NCBI GenBank assembly: GCA_025362395.1 | Contig: JANYGK010000023.1 | Span: 1 to 52,951 of the forward strand | Direction of reading: 5' to 3' | Origin: Bacteroidota bacterium | GTDB lineage: Bacteria > Bacteroidota > Bacteroidia > B-17B0 > Aurantibacillaceae | Length of the DNA: 52,951 nt | Shown here: positions 8,703 through 15,974 of the stretch, in pieces | Layout: the number at the start of each line of letters is the position of its first letter | How positions within the stretch are numbered: the stretch's first letter is position 1 | Made by a program: the position numbers and the translations under genes | The notes under the pieces: model-generated | The model's database searches: none | What the model was told of the DNA's origin: nothing | Seen by the model: the letters and a program-made list of their open reading frames with translations, nothing else

Positions 8703-8740
8703 TGATGTCATGGGATTGCTTCGCTGAGGCTCGCAATTAC
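8703..8740. repeat. CATTGCGAG-type intergenic repeat fragment
   Basis: On the minus strand the sequence resembles the dispersed bacterial repeat word CGTCATTGCGAGN...GAAGCAATCCC; here it reads CGTAATTGCGAGCCTCAGCG followed by AAGCAATCCC. It lies between the terminator and the 3' end of gdhA. Family membership is inferred from memory of such repeats in other genomes. Confidence 0.45.
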
Positions 8741-8743
8741 GAA

Positions 8744-10015
8744 CTAGTAGTTACCTTTTAACTGAACACCTTGTTCAATTTTTTGTAGGGCTGTAATGTA
8801 TGCTGCAATACGCATGGATGTTTTATAGTGCGAAGCATTGTGCCAAACGCTTGAAAATGCTAATTCCATCTTTTCATCGTGTTTGGTATTTACTTCATTT
8901 TCGCTCCAGTAGTAACCTGCTTTGTTTTGTACCCACTCAAAGTAAGATACGGTAACACCGCCGCTGTTAGCTAAGATATCCGGAACCACAATAATTTTTT
9001 TATCGTTTAATACGGCATCAGCTTCAGGCATAGTTGGCCCGTTAGCACCTTCTACGATCAGTTTAGCTTGTATACCGTGAGCAATTTCTTCTGTAATTAC
9101 ATTTTGTAAAGCCGCAGGTACTAATACATCACATTTGCAAGTTAGTATTTCGTTCGATTTAATTTCTGTACCGCCTTTAAAGCCTTTTAATACACGGCCG
9201 TTTTTAGCTGCATACTCTAACGCTTCTTTAATGTCAATACCTTTTTCGTTATAAAATGTAGCAGTGTGGTCACCAATAGCTACAATTTTAATGCCTTGTT
9301 CAGCTAATAAACGAGCGGCATGTGAACCTACGTTACCAAAGCCTTGCACGGCAGCTGTTATTTCTTTAGGGTTTAAATTCATTTTTTTAAGAGCCGCTAA
9401 TGTGTTTACCATTACACCGCGTCCCGTTGCTGCATCGCGACCTAATGAACCGCCAATAACGATTGGTTTCCCTGTAATAACACCGGGGCTGTCTTCACCG
9501 GTTACTTTATTAAATTCATCAAGTATCCAGGCCATTTCTCTTCCGCTTGTTCCCATATCGGGCGCGGGAATATCTTTATTAACTCCAAATACATCTTTCA
9601 TGGATGTTGCATAAGCACGGGTCATACGTTCTAATTCTCCTACGCTCATAGCGCGCGGATCGCATTTAATACCGCCTTTAGCACCACCGTAAGGTAAGTT
9701 TGCTACCGCGCATTTAAAACTCATCCATGCTGCCAGTGCCATTACTTCATCCTGGTTCACATCCATTGCGTAACGGATACCGCCTTTTGAGGGGCCTAAT
9801 ACGGTAGAATGAACGATACGGTACCCTTCAAATACTTGGATCTTTCCGTTATCCATCATTACCGGTAAGCTTACTTTAACTTGTTTAATAGGGCTGCGAA
9901 GTATAGTGGCAACATCTTCAGACATGTTCATCAATTTGGCAGCTACGTCTAAGCGCGCTAATACGGCTTCGAACATAGATTCGTGAGCTGTTGCATTTGC
10001 AGTTTGTGTCGACAT
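8744..10015 (-). CDS. gdhA: Glutamate dehydrogenase (Glu/Leu/Phe/Val dehydrogenase family)
   Basis: This enzyme interconverts glutamate with 2-oxoglutarate and ammonia. The 423-residue length fits the hexameric class I group. Substrate and catalytic residues are in GPSKGGIRY (about 75-83) and the family signature LPYGGAKGGI (about 107-116, catalytic lysine in GAKGG), followed by PAPDMGTSGREMAW. The dinucleotide-binding Rossmann motif AVQGFGNVGSHAARLL lies near 213-228. Overall layout is closest to the NAD-linked RocG/GudB type, but coenzyme choice cannot be settled by eye. A -7 box stands 42 bases upstream, and beyond it lies a 240-base degenerate tandem repeat. Confidence 0.94.
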   Translation of the reverse strand: MSTQTANATAHESMFEAVLARLDVAAKLMNMSEDVATILRSPIKQVKVSLPVMMDNGKIQVFEGYRIVHSTVLGPSKGGIRYAMDVNQDEVMALAAWMSFKCAVANLPYGGAKGGIKCDPRAMSVGELERMTRAYATSMKDVFGVNKDIPAPDMGTSGREMAWILDEFNKVTGEDSPGVITGKPIVIGGSLGRDAATGRGVMVNTLAALKKMNLNPKEITAAVQGFGNVGSHAARLLAEQGIKIVAIGDHTATFYNEKGIDIKEALEYAAKNGRVLKGFKGGTEIKSNEILTCKCDVLVPAALQNVITEEIAHGIQAKLIVEGANGPTMPEADAVLNDKKIIVVPDILANSGGVTVSYFEWVQNKAGYYWSENEVNTKHDEKMELAFSSVWHNASHYKTSMRIAAYITALQKIEQGVQLKGNY

Positions 10016-10056
10016 ATAGGTTTTAGTTTTAGTTAAATTTTTTTCTGTTAGGGGTA

Positions 10057-10064
10057 CAAAATTA
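10057..10064 (-). promoter_or_regulatory. Candidate -7 promoter box for gdhA
   Basis: The minus strand reads TAATTTTG, an exact TAnnTTTG match, 42 bases upstream of the gdhA ATG. This leaves a leader of about 35 bases. No clear -33 element is visible. Confidence 0.6.
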
Positions 10065-10162
10065 GTAAAAATTATATGATTTTAATGGTTTTAGACGAAA
10101 TTAGAAGGGAGTTTTTAACGTTGTTTTTTTAATAATCGGAGGAAGGGTAAATGCTTTGCGGT

Positions 10163-10400
10163 TAATTGTATAATGTCTTTTGTATTAAGACTGTTTATAT
10201 GTTTTACAGATAATTGTTTAATGGATGTAGTATTAGACTTTGTAGATGGTTAGCTTAATTGTCCAATGTCCTTTGTAATTAAGACTGTATAGCTGTTTTG
10301 TAGTTAAATTGTTTTATATATTGTATTATGACTGTATGGATGTTTGTAGTAAATTGTTTAATGCATGGTGTATTAAATGTATTTATGACTGTGTAGATAT
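10163..10400. repeat. Degenerate tandem repeat, five units of 45-51 bases, in the 498-base gap between cdsA and gdhA
   Basis: Units begin near 10163, 10211, 10256, 10305 and 10350, each with TAATTGT or TAAATTGT. Each continues with an AATG-like word, a GTATTA word and, in most units, GACTGTNTA. They then end in a T/G-rich TGTTTTGTAG-like tail. Units are clearly related but diverged, with small indels, so this is an old array. No convincing protein frame runs through it. The flanks (10065-10162 and 10401-10513) hold nothing I recognise. Confidence 0.7.
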
Positions 10401-10513
10401 TAGGGGCGGTTGCAGTGAGATGAAAGTGAGTTAATGTTGTTTTAAGTTTGTTTAATCGGTTATAGTTTTTATTCGTGGTTATTGGCTATTGATTATACCC
10501 ATATTCTAAAATT

Positions 10514-11386
10514 CTATAGTATCAGTTTTAAATAAGCGTAAATAAAAGGGGATACAAACAGGAGGCTGTCAAAGCGATCGAGGATACCGCCGTGGCCGGG
10601 CATTATTTTTCCGGAATCTTTTACACCGGCTTGCCTTTTAAGCATGGATTCCACCAAGTCGCCAATGGTACCGAAAACACTTACGAGAATTGAGATGACG
10701 ATCCAATGTTTAAGCTCCAGTTCAGGAAATAGCATTGCTATAAAGTAAGCGCAGGCAATGTTTAAAAGAGCAGCACCTACGGAACCTTCCCATGTTTTGC
10801 CCGGTGAAATGCGTTCGTATAATTTATTTTTTCCTATTAAGCTTCCTACAAGATAAGCGCCTGTGTCACTTGCCCAAATTAATAGAATGATACCTAAAAC
10901 ATAGTGAAAGTTATAAGGAGCAACGGCAATACTATTTAAATTAATTTCAAAAACAGGCGGTGTTATGCATGAAATCAAAAGCAACAAAATAAAGGGTATT
11001 ACGGCATATATAATTCCCATCAGGGTATAAGCAATGTTTAAAACCGTATTAGGTTTTGGGTCAAGCAAGCCGGCAATAAAAATGAGAAAACCAATAGCTA
11101 TAATTACAGGAAAATACATGTGGCCGTGCATAGCATCTGTAATGTAGATAGTACCTATGGCAAAAGAGCTAAATAACAGAGCACCTGTAATTATTCCGAT
11201 CGCCTTATAAGGTTTGGCACCAAGCTTTTCGGCCAATTGGTAAAACTCATACAAGCCCAAAACGGAAACTGTAAAAAACAAAGCGGCGAAGGATATGTAA
11301 TTAAACATAATGCAGCTTAGCAGTACAGCTACAAATACAACTGCTGTAAGTGTTCTGGTAGTAAGTGTTTTTAAATTTAATGCCAT
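10514..11386 (-). CDS. cdsA: Phosphatidate cytidylyltransferase (CDP-diglyceride synthase)
   Basis: CdsA converts phosphatidic acid and CTP to CDP-diacylglycerol, the precursor of bacterial phospholipids, in the inner membrane. The 290-residue protein has about eight hydrophobic helices. The C-terminal family signature is complete: SDTGAYLVGSLIGKNKL, then SPGKTWEGSVGA, and GDLVESMLKRQAGVKDSG followed by PGHGGILDRFDSL, which carries the metal-binding aspartates. An upstream hairpin with a T run ends exactly at the start codon, so expression from the preceding gene's transcript may be limited. Confidence 0.95.
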   Translation of the reverse strand: MALNLKTLTTRTLTAVVFVAVLLSCIMFNYISFAALFFTVSVLGLYEFYQLAEKLGAKPYKAIGIITGALLFSSFAIGTIYITDAMHGHMYFPVIIAIGFLIFIAGLLDPKPNTVLNIAYTLMGIIYAVIPFILLLLISCITPPVFEINLNSIAVAPYNFHYVLGIILLIWASDTGAYLVGSLIGKNKLYERISPGKTWEGSVGAALLNIACAYFIAMLFPELELKHWIVISILVSVFGTIGDLVESMLKRQAGVKDSGKIMPGHGGILDRFDSLLFVSPFIYAYLKLIL

Positions 11387-11414
11387 AAAAAAATCCCTCT
11401 CAAATGAGAGGGAT
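11386..11414 (-). terminator. Hairpin and T run abutting the cdsA start codon
   Basis: The perfect stem ATCCCTCTCA/TGAGAGGGAT (11393-11402 with 11405-11414) is followed on the minus strand by seven T residues that run directly into the cdsA ATG. It looks like the terminator of the 115-residue gene upstream, yet it lies where the cdsA ribosome-binding region should be. It may attenuate cdsA. Confidence 0.7.
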
Positions 11415-11432
11415 AAGGTATAAAGGAGTTTA

Positions 11433-11780
11433 TTATTCGGAAACTTTTATTGCTTCGTAACATCTTACTTCGCCTGCTGTACCCAGGTATTCTGCTTCAA
11501 TGGTTACTAATCCTATTTTTTTAGATTGTTCCTTATTTAAAGGTTTAGCGGGCGTCCAAGTATCATCTACCAGTTTCAGATCAATGTCTTTATTTAATAA
11601 CACCTGATTCAGCTGTTTTTGGGTTAAATATACACAGCCTTCGTCTTCTTCCTCATCAGCGGCAATTAAAATAGTTCCTATTACTTTTAACTTAGGAACA
11701 TCCGGTTTGTAGGTAAATTCTAAACCATCCTGAGTATTTTGTTCAATAAATTTAATTCCCAATAAATGAATATCTGCCAT
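11433..11780 (-). CDS. Conserved-looking hypothetical protein, 115 residues
   Basis: I do not recognise this protein. It is soluble, with no signal peptide or membrane segment, acidic in the middle (AADEEEDEG at about residues 39-47), and has alternating strand patterns that suggest a small alpha/beta or beta domain. Codon use and base composition match the neighbours, supporting a real gene. It lies 46 bases upstream of cdsA on the same strand, separated by a terminator-like hairpin. No function is suggested. Confidence 0.6.
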   Translation of the reverse strand: MADIHLLGIKFIEQNTQDGLEFTYKPDVPKLKVIGTILIAADEEEDEGCVYLTQKQLNQVLLNKDIDLKLVDDTWTPAKPLNKEQSKKIGLVTIEAEYLGTAGEVRCYEAIKVSE

Positions 11781-11931
11781 AGTGTTTGTGTTTATAAAGG
11801 TGCAATTTTAAGTATTTAATCCCTGTAAACAAATTAAAAACCGCTAATTATTTCAACGATTTCTATATTTATGTTAATAAAATTAAAATCACTGAAAACT
11901 TTAAAGAAAATTAATTTAAAACCCCGGTATT

Positions 11932-12411
11932 TTATTGGGTAGGTACTGTAGGTGTGGTAATCGATTGGCTTCTATGGCCTGCATTATCCATTAAATAGAT
12001 AACGTATTTTACATTTTTAATTTTAACGCTGTGCCTGTATTGTTGCAGTCTTACACTCAATTCACCGCTAATAGGCTTTCCTTTATAGGAGTCTTTAGGA
12101 GCCCTTATCAAGTAACCTGTTCTTAACGTATCGTTGAATAAGGGGGAGTAATACGCCACATATTTTTGCGACACAGTATCTTTATAATAATAAGTAATAA
12201 ATAAGGTCTGCAATGTGTCTGTAGTAGTTACACCAATGTCACCGTCACCGTCCGTAAATTTTATTTGCAAGTCCGCTGAATCACCGGCGTAAGGAAAAAA
12301 CGCTTTATATTCAATTTCAGGGGTAGTATTGTAAGCTTTTTTCTTTATGCAGGAATAAGTAATAAAGCTTATGCCTGCCGCTAAAAATAAATATCTCAAA
12401 AAAGATCTCAT
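11932..12411 (-). CDS. DGDGDIG-motif lipoprotein
   Basis: The 159-residue product has a lipoprotein signal ending in ITYSCIKKK (Cys21). Its mature part is a predicted beta-sandwich with the acidic motif FTDGDGDIGV near residues 52-61, of the kind that binds calcium in extracellular beta domains. Small lipoproteins with this motif are common in Bacteroidota, but their function is unknown. It is transcribed away from the LuxE-like gene with only 45 bases between the two starts, so the promoters of the divergent pair must overlap. No enzyme motif is visible. Confidence 0.7.
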   Translation of the reverse strand: MRSFLRYLFLAAGISFITYSCIKKKAYNTTPEIEYKAFFPYAGDSADLQIKFTDGDGDIGVTTTDTLQTLFITYYYKDTVSQKYVAYYSPLFNDTLRTGYLIRAPKDSYKGKPISGELSVRLQQYRHSVKIKNVKYVIYLMDNAGHRSQSITTPTVPTQ

Positions 12412-12456
12412 GATACAATAATCAGCATAAATTTACAAAAAAAAATCATACCCTAT

Positions 12457-13452
12457 TTGTTGTCCGAAAAAGAAATACACGAGGCGCTATTTAATATCTC
12501 TTCTGATGCTGAGTTTAACACAATGGCATTGGCGGTATTTCTGTATCAATACAATAATACTGAGGTATATGGTAAATTTGTTAAAAGTTTAAAAATTGAA
12601 GCGAACGCCGTTAAACATTACAGCCAAATTCCTTTCATACCCATTGAATTTTTTAAAACGCAGCAAATTAGTTCAACGCCTCTTTCAGTCGATACAGTAA
12701 AGTTTACAAGTAGCGGCACTACCGGGCAAATTAATTCCACCCATTATGTAAGCGATATAAATTTGTATGAAAAATCGTTTATAAAAGGCTTTGAATTGTT
12801 TTACGGAAAACCTCACAACTACTGTATTTTAGCCTTATTACCCAATTATTTAGAAAGGGGAGGCTCCTCGTTGGTATACATGTTCGATCGTTTAATTAAA
12901 GAATCAGCCCATCCTTTAAGCGGATTTTATTTACACAATACCGATGCATTAATTAAAACATTAGCGCATTTAAAATACGCGTCTCAAAAAACATTATTGC
13001 TCGGTGTTACTTACGCATTGCTCGACCTGGCTGACCATGATATTGTGTTAGGAGAACATGTAACTATAATGGAAACAGGCGGTATGAAAGGCAGGAGAAA
13101 GGAAATGATAAAGCAAGAAGTGCATGCAGTTTTAAAAGAAAAACTGAGTACACATGCCATACACAGCGAATACGGTATGACTGAATTATTGTCGCAGGCC
13201 TACGCCAAACAAGACGGTTTGTTTGAATGCCCTCCTTGGATGCGTGTACTGATAAGGGATACAAACGATCCGTTTACTTATGTAAAACAAGGAAAAGGCG
13301 GTGGTATAAATGTTATTGACCTTGCCAATTTATATTCCTGTTCTTTTATAGAAACAAAAGATTTAGGCAAGATGCACATTAACGGGAGTTTCGAAATATT
13401 GGGGCGTTTTGATAACAGTGATTTAAGAGGTTGTAATTTAATGATAGGGTAA
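12457..13452 (+). CDS. LuxE-like acyl-protein synthetase (adenylate-forming)
   Basis: LuxE proteins activate a fatty acid with ATP and hold it on a cysteine thioester. This 331-residue protein has the AMP-forming phosphate loop TSSGTTGQ (84-91), the segment METGGMKGRRKEM (about 205-217), and HSEYGMTELLSQAY (about 232-245), which matches the adenylate-binding YGxTE motif. A cysteine in LRGCNLMIG (C326, six residues from the end) sits where LuxE carries its acyl-accepting cysteine. No luciferase (luxAB) or reductase (luxC) genes are present, so bioluminescence is not implied. The frame has no ATG before the conserved region; TTG at 12457 or 12460 is the likely start. An alkyltransferase-like gene follows after two bases. 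Confidence 0.85.
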   Translation: MLSEKEIHEALFNISSDAEFNTMALAVFLYQYNNTEVYGKFVKSLKIEANAVKHYSQIPFIPIEFFKTQQISSTPLSVDTVKFTSSGTTGQINSTHYVSDINLYEKSFIKGFELFYGKPHNYCILALLPNYLERGGSSLVYMFDRLIKESAHPLSGFYLHNTDALIKTLAHLKYASQKTLLLGVTYALLDLADHDIVLGEHVTIMETGGMKGRRKEMIKQEVHAVLKEKLSTHAIHSEYGMTELLSQAYAKQDGLFECPPWMRVLIRDTNDPFTYVKQGKGGGINVIDLANLYSCSFIETKDLGKMHINGSFEILGRFDNSDLRGCNLMIG

Positions 13453-13454
13453 AT

Positions 13455-13787
13455 ATGGAAAACGATTTTTTTAATCAAGTTTACCAAGTGGTACGATTAA
13501 TACCAAAAGGGCGTGTAACAAGCTATGGCGCAATTGCGGTTTATCTTGGTGCAAAGGGCTCGTCACGAATGGTAGGTTATGCTATGAACGCGGCACACTC
13601 GCAAAAGCCTAAAGTGCCCGCACACAGGGTGGTTAACCGTAACGGGCAGCTCAGCGGACGGCATCACTTTTCAACACCTTTTGCCATGCAGGAATTACTG
13701 GAGAAAGAAAAGATAAAAGTGGAAGAAGATACGGTTGTGGAGTTTAAGAATCTTTTTTGGGATCCTACCGTTGAGTTGGCATTATAA
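13455..13787 (+). CDS. Alkyltransferase-like protein (MGMT family without the active cysteine)
   Basis: The 110-residue product is a single MGMT DNA-binding domain. It keeps the helix-turn-helix region with the arginine finger (GRVTSYGAIAVYLGAKGSSRMVGYAM, about 19-44, arginine near 38) and the PxHRV active-site loop. However, the loop reads VPAHRVVN with alanine at position 56, where a true O6-alkylguanine methyltransferase has cysteine. Such alkyltransferase-like proteins bind O6-alkylguanine, flip it and flag it for nucleotide excision repair instead of repairing it. It starts two bases after the LuxE-like gene, so the two are almost certainly co-transcribed. Confidence 0.88.
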   Translation: MENDFFNQVYQVVRLIPKGRVTSYGAIAVYLGAKGSSRMVGYAMNAAHSQKPKVPAHRVVNRNGQLSGRHHFSTPFAMQELLEKEKIKVEEDTVVEFKNLFWDPTVELAL

Positions 13788-13822
13788 AATATAACCTTGG
13801 TTTCCTTACTGTTAGTGATAAA

Positions 13823-13882
13823 AACCATATAGGACACATAAGCCCATAAAAGATTACTATATTTCTATGTTCCTATGCGGTT
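13823..13882. repeat. ACCACATAGG-type inverted intergenic repeat
   Basis: AACCATATAGGACACATA (13823-13840) is nearly complementary to CTATGTTCCTATGCGGTT (13865-13882). It lies between the convergent ends of the alkyltransferase-like and msrB genes. A related element occurs at 26678-26763. Confidence 0.55.
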
Positions 13883-13896
13883 ACGGGTAACTCTAT

Positions 13897-14301
13897 TTAT
13901 CCCCCCTTCGGTTCAAAATCAATACTCAAAGAGTTCACACAATAACGCTCTCCTGTATCTGTTGGCCCGTCATCGAAAATATGGCCTAAATGGCCGCCGC
14001 ACCTTGCACATACAATCTCTGTGCGCGCCATACCAAAGGTCATATCTTTTATTTTTTTAATCCGGTCGCCCAACCCTAACTCTGCATCAAAACTTGGCCA
14101 CCCGCAGTGTGATTCAAATTTGTGAGCGTCGTTGAACAACTCGTAGCCACAGGCGGCACATTTGTAAACACCTTTTTCAAAGTGCATAGTATATTTCCCT
14201 GTAAACGGGCGTTCCGTTCCTTTTTCACGCAGTATATGATATTGGTCGGGGCTTAATTCCTTTTTCCATTCTTCATCGGTTTTTTTATAGTTGGTATCCA
14301 T
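13897..14301 (-). CDS. msrB: Peptide-methionine (R)-S-oxide reductase
   Basis: MsrB reduces the R epimer of methionine sulfoxide in oxidised proteins. The 134-residue protein is a complete stand-alone MsrB domain. Two zinc-binding CxxC pairs are seen (CAAC at 48-51 and CARC at 98-101), along with GWPSFD (67-72), HLGHIFDDGP (104-113) and the catalytic RYCVNS with Cys121. Cys66 (SHCGW) is a candidate recycling cysteine. There is no MsrA fusion and no signal peptide, so it should act in the cytoplasm. It is convergent with the alkyltransferase-like gene and transcribed alone. Confidence 0.95.
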   Translation of the reverse strand: MDTNYKKTDEEWKKELSPDQYHILREKGTERPFTGKYTMHFEKGVYKCAACGYELFNDAHKFESHCGWPSFDAELGLGDRIKKIKDMTFGMARTEIVCARCGGHLGHIFDDGPTDTGERYCVNSLSIDFEPKGG

Positions 14302-14472
14302 CCGTGTTAGTTTAATAGTGACTAATATGTACAGCAGTAAATACTAAAAGTATCCATTTTACGTTAACACAACCAAAAACAATACAAAAAGTTTTTCTAT
14401 TAACGCTAATTAACAGGCATTTACAATTGCTAAAAACGTACCCTGCTTAACAAGCTGCATATAAAAAAATAA

Positions 14473-14480
14473 TATATTTG
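14473..14480 (+). promoter_or_regulatory. Candidate -7 promoter box for the polysaccharide export operon
   Basis: TATATTTG matches TAnnTTTG exactly, 18 bases before the ATG at 14499. It overlaps the first in-frame TTG (14478), which argues against TTG as the start. The upstream 14302-14472 stretch shows nothing else I recognise. Confidence 0.6.
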
Positions 14481-14498
14481 TTGTTTGCCCAAAACTAT

Positions 14499-15953
14499 AT
14501 GCAACAAAAGAAATTTGTTACAAATATTGCGTTTTTAATTGTTCTTAATTTACTGATTAAGCCGTTTTGGCCTTTGGGTATTGAGCCTGCGGTTCAAAAC
14601 GCGGTTGGGAATGCAAGTTATGGCGAATACGCTATTCTGTTTAACTTTTCGTTCCTGCTTAATATCATTCTCGATTTTGGCGTTACCCAATTTAATAATA
14701 AAAACATTGCTCAAAATAACCATTTGCTTACCAAGCATTTCAGCAGCCTGTTTACTTTAAAGCTTATTCTCGGTATTATTTATTTTTTAGTAACCGTTAT
14801 TCTCGGATTTACGCTGGGCTACGATTTTAGGTACATGAAGCTGCTGTCTGTATTAGCCGTTAACCAGTTTCTAATAAGTATGATCCTGTATTTAAGGTCA
14901 AGTTTGTTAGGCCTTCATTTATTTAAAACAGACAGTTTTGTTTCGGTGGCAGATAGGGTTATAATGATTTTTATATGTGTAGGCCTGTTGTTAAATTGGT
15001 TTGGTTTAGAAATAGATATTATGGTGTTTGTATATGCACAAACCATTGGGTATGCTTTAACGGCTGTTATTGCTTTTGTAACTGTATATCATAAAACCAG
15101 TCACTTTAAACTGACATGGAATAAGCCGTTCAGCTTAATGATTTTAAAGCAAAGCTTCCCGTTTGCCATACTGGTATTGCTAATGACATTTTATAACCGG
15201 TTAGACAGTGTAATGCTCGGTTTTATTTTACCGGAAGGGGAGGGCTCAGAGCAGGCCGGAATCTATGCAAAGGCGTTCAGGTTACTGGAAGCGGGCAACA
15301 TGATCGCCTATTTATTTTCGGTGCAGCTGATACCGGTATTCAGCCGCATGATCAAGCATAAAGAAAGCGTAGAGCAAATTGTGAAGTTGTCTTTTATTTT
15401 GCTGATCACGCCTGCGTTAGTGGTATCGGTTGGTTGTTTCTTTTACGCGCAGGATATTTCAGGCTTGATCAATCATGTAAAGCACGGAGAAATATCCGAC
15501 TCTTATGTTGAGTTCAGTATTTTAATGCTTTGCTTTACGGCTGTCTCTACCACATATATTTTCGGAACTCTTTTAACCGCCAACGGAAACTTAAAGCAGC
15601 TTAACATTATGGCGCTTATTGGTATTTGCATTAATTTGGTATTGAACTTTGTTTTAATACCTCATTACAAGGCTTTAGGCAGCGCTTATTCAAGCTTAAT
15701 TACCCAGTTCTTTACAGCGGGGATTCAAATATATTTTGCCGTAAAAATATTTAAATTCAAGTTCAATGTTAAGCTGATTATGTCATTATGTATTTTTATT
15801 TCGGGTATTATTGCTTTTAATTTTTTCTCAAGATCATTTACTGCAAACTGGCTCATTAATTTTGGAATAATGTGTGTGTTTTGTAGTTTATGGGCCTTTG
15901 TATCAGGGCTTCTCAATGCTAAATCAATCTATAGATTTGTAAAGTATAAATAA
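14499..15953 (+). CDS. Polysaccharide flippase (Wzx/MATE-like oligosaccharide exporter)
   Basis: This 484-residue inner-membrane protein has about 12-14 predicted helices and matches the polysaccharide biosynthesis/MVF-like superfamily. Such proteins flip lipid-linked sugar repeats across the cytoplasmic membrane. Typical features are the N-terminal ASYGEYAILFNFSFLLNIILDFGVTQF segment, a central FYNRLDSVMLGFI helix with charged residues, and a late GSAYSSLITQFFTAGIQIYF helix. I use the ATG at 14499 rather than the upstream TTG, because the promoter -7 box covers the latter. It heads a three-gene operon with a Wzz-like protein 21 bases later and an O-antigen polymerase/ligase. Substrate is unknown. 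Confidence 0.88.
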   Translation: MQQKKFVTNIAFLIVLNLLIKPFWPLGIEPAVQNAVGNASYGEYAILFNFSFLLNIILDFGVTQFNNKNIAQNNHLLTKHFSSLFTLKLILGIIYFLVTVILGFTLGYDFRYMKLLSVLAVNQFLISMILYLRSSLLGLHLFKTDSFVSVADRVIMIFICVGLLLNWFGLEIDIMVFVYAQTIGYALTAVIAFVTVYHKTSHFKLTWNKPFSLMILKQSFPFAILVLLMTFYNRLDSVMLGFILPEGEGSEQAGIYAKAFRLLEAGNMIAYLFSVQLIPVFSRMIKHKESVEQIVKLSFILLITPALVVSVGCFFYAQDISGLINHVKHGEISDSYVEFSILMLCFTAVSTTYIFGTLLTANGNLKQLNIMALIGICINLVLNFVLIPHYKALGSAYSSLITQFFTAGIQIYFAVKIFKFKFNVKLIMSLCIFISGIIAFNFFSRSFTANWLINFGIMCVFCSLWAFVSGLLNAKSIYRFVKYK

Positions 15954-15974
15954 TAATAAGCGTATATTTAAAAA

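Noticed and set aside
10163-10400. CRISPR array
   Set aside because: Units are contiguous, diverged and have no constant repeat alternating with unique spacers; no cas gene is present.
12457-13787. A bioluminescence (lux) operon
   Set aside because: Only a LuxE-like gene is present; luciferase and reductase genes are absent, and the partner is a DNA-damage protein.
13455-13787. Functional O6-methylguanine methyltransferase
   Set aside because: The required cysteine is replaced by alanine in VPAHRVV, so it cannot accept the alkyl group.
14478-14498. TTG start for the flippase
   Set aside because: It falls inside an exact -7 promoter box; the ATG at 14499 is a better start.
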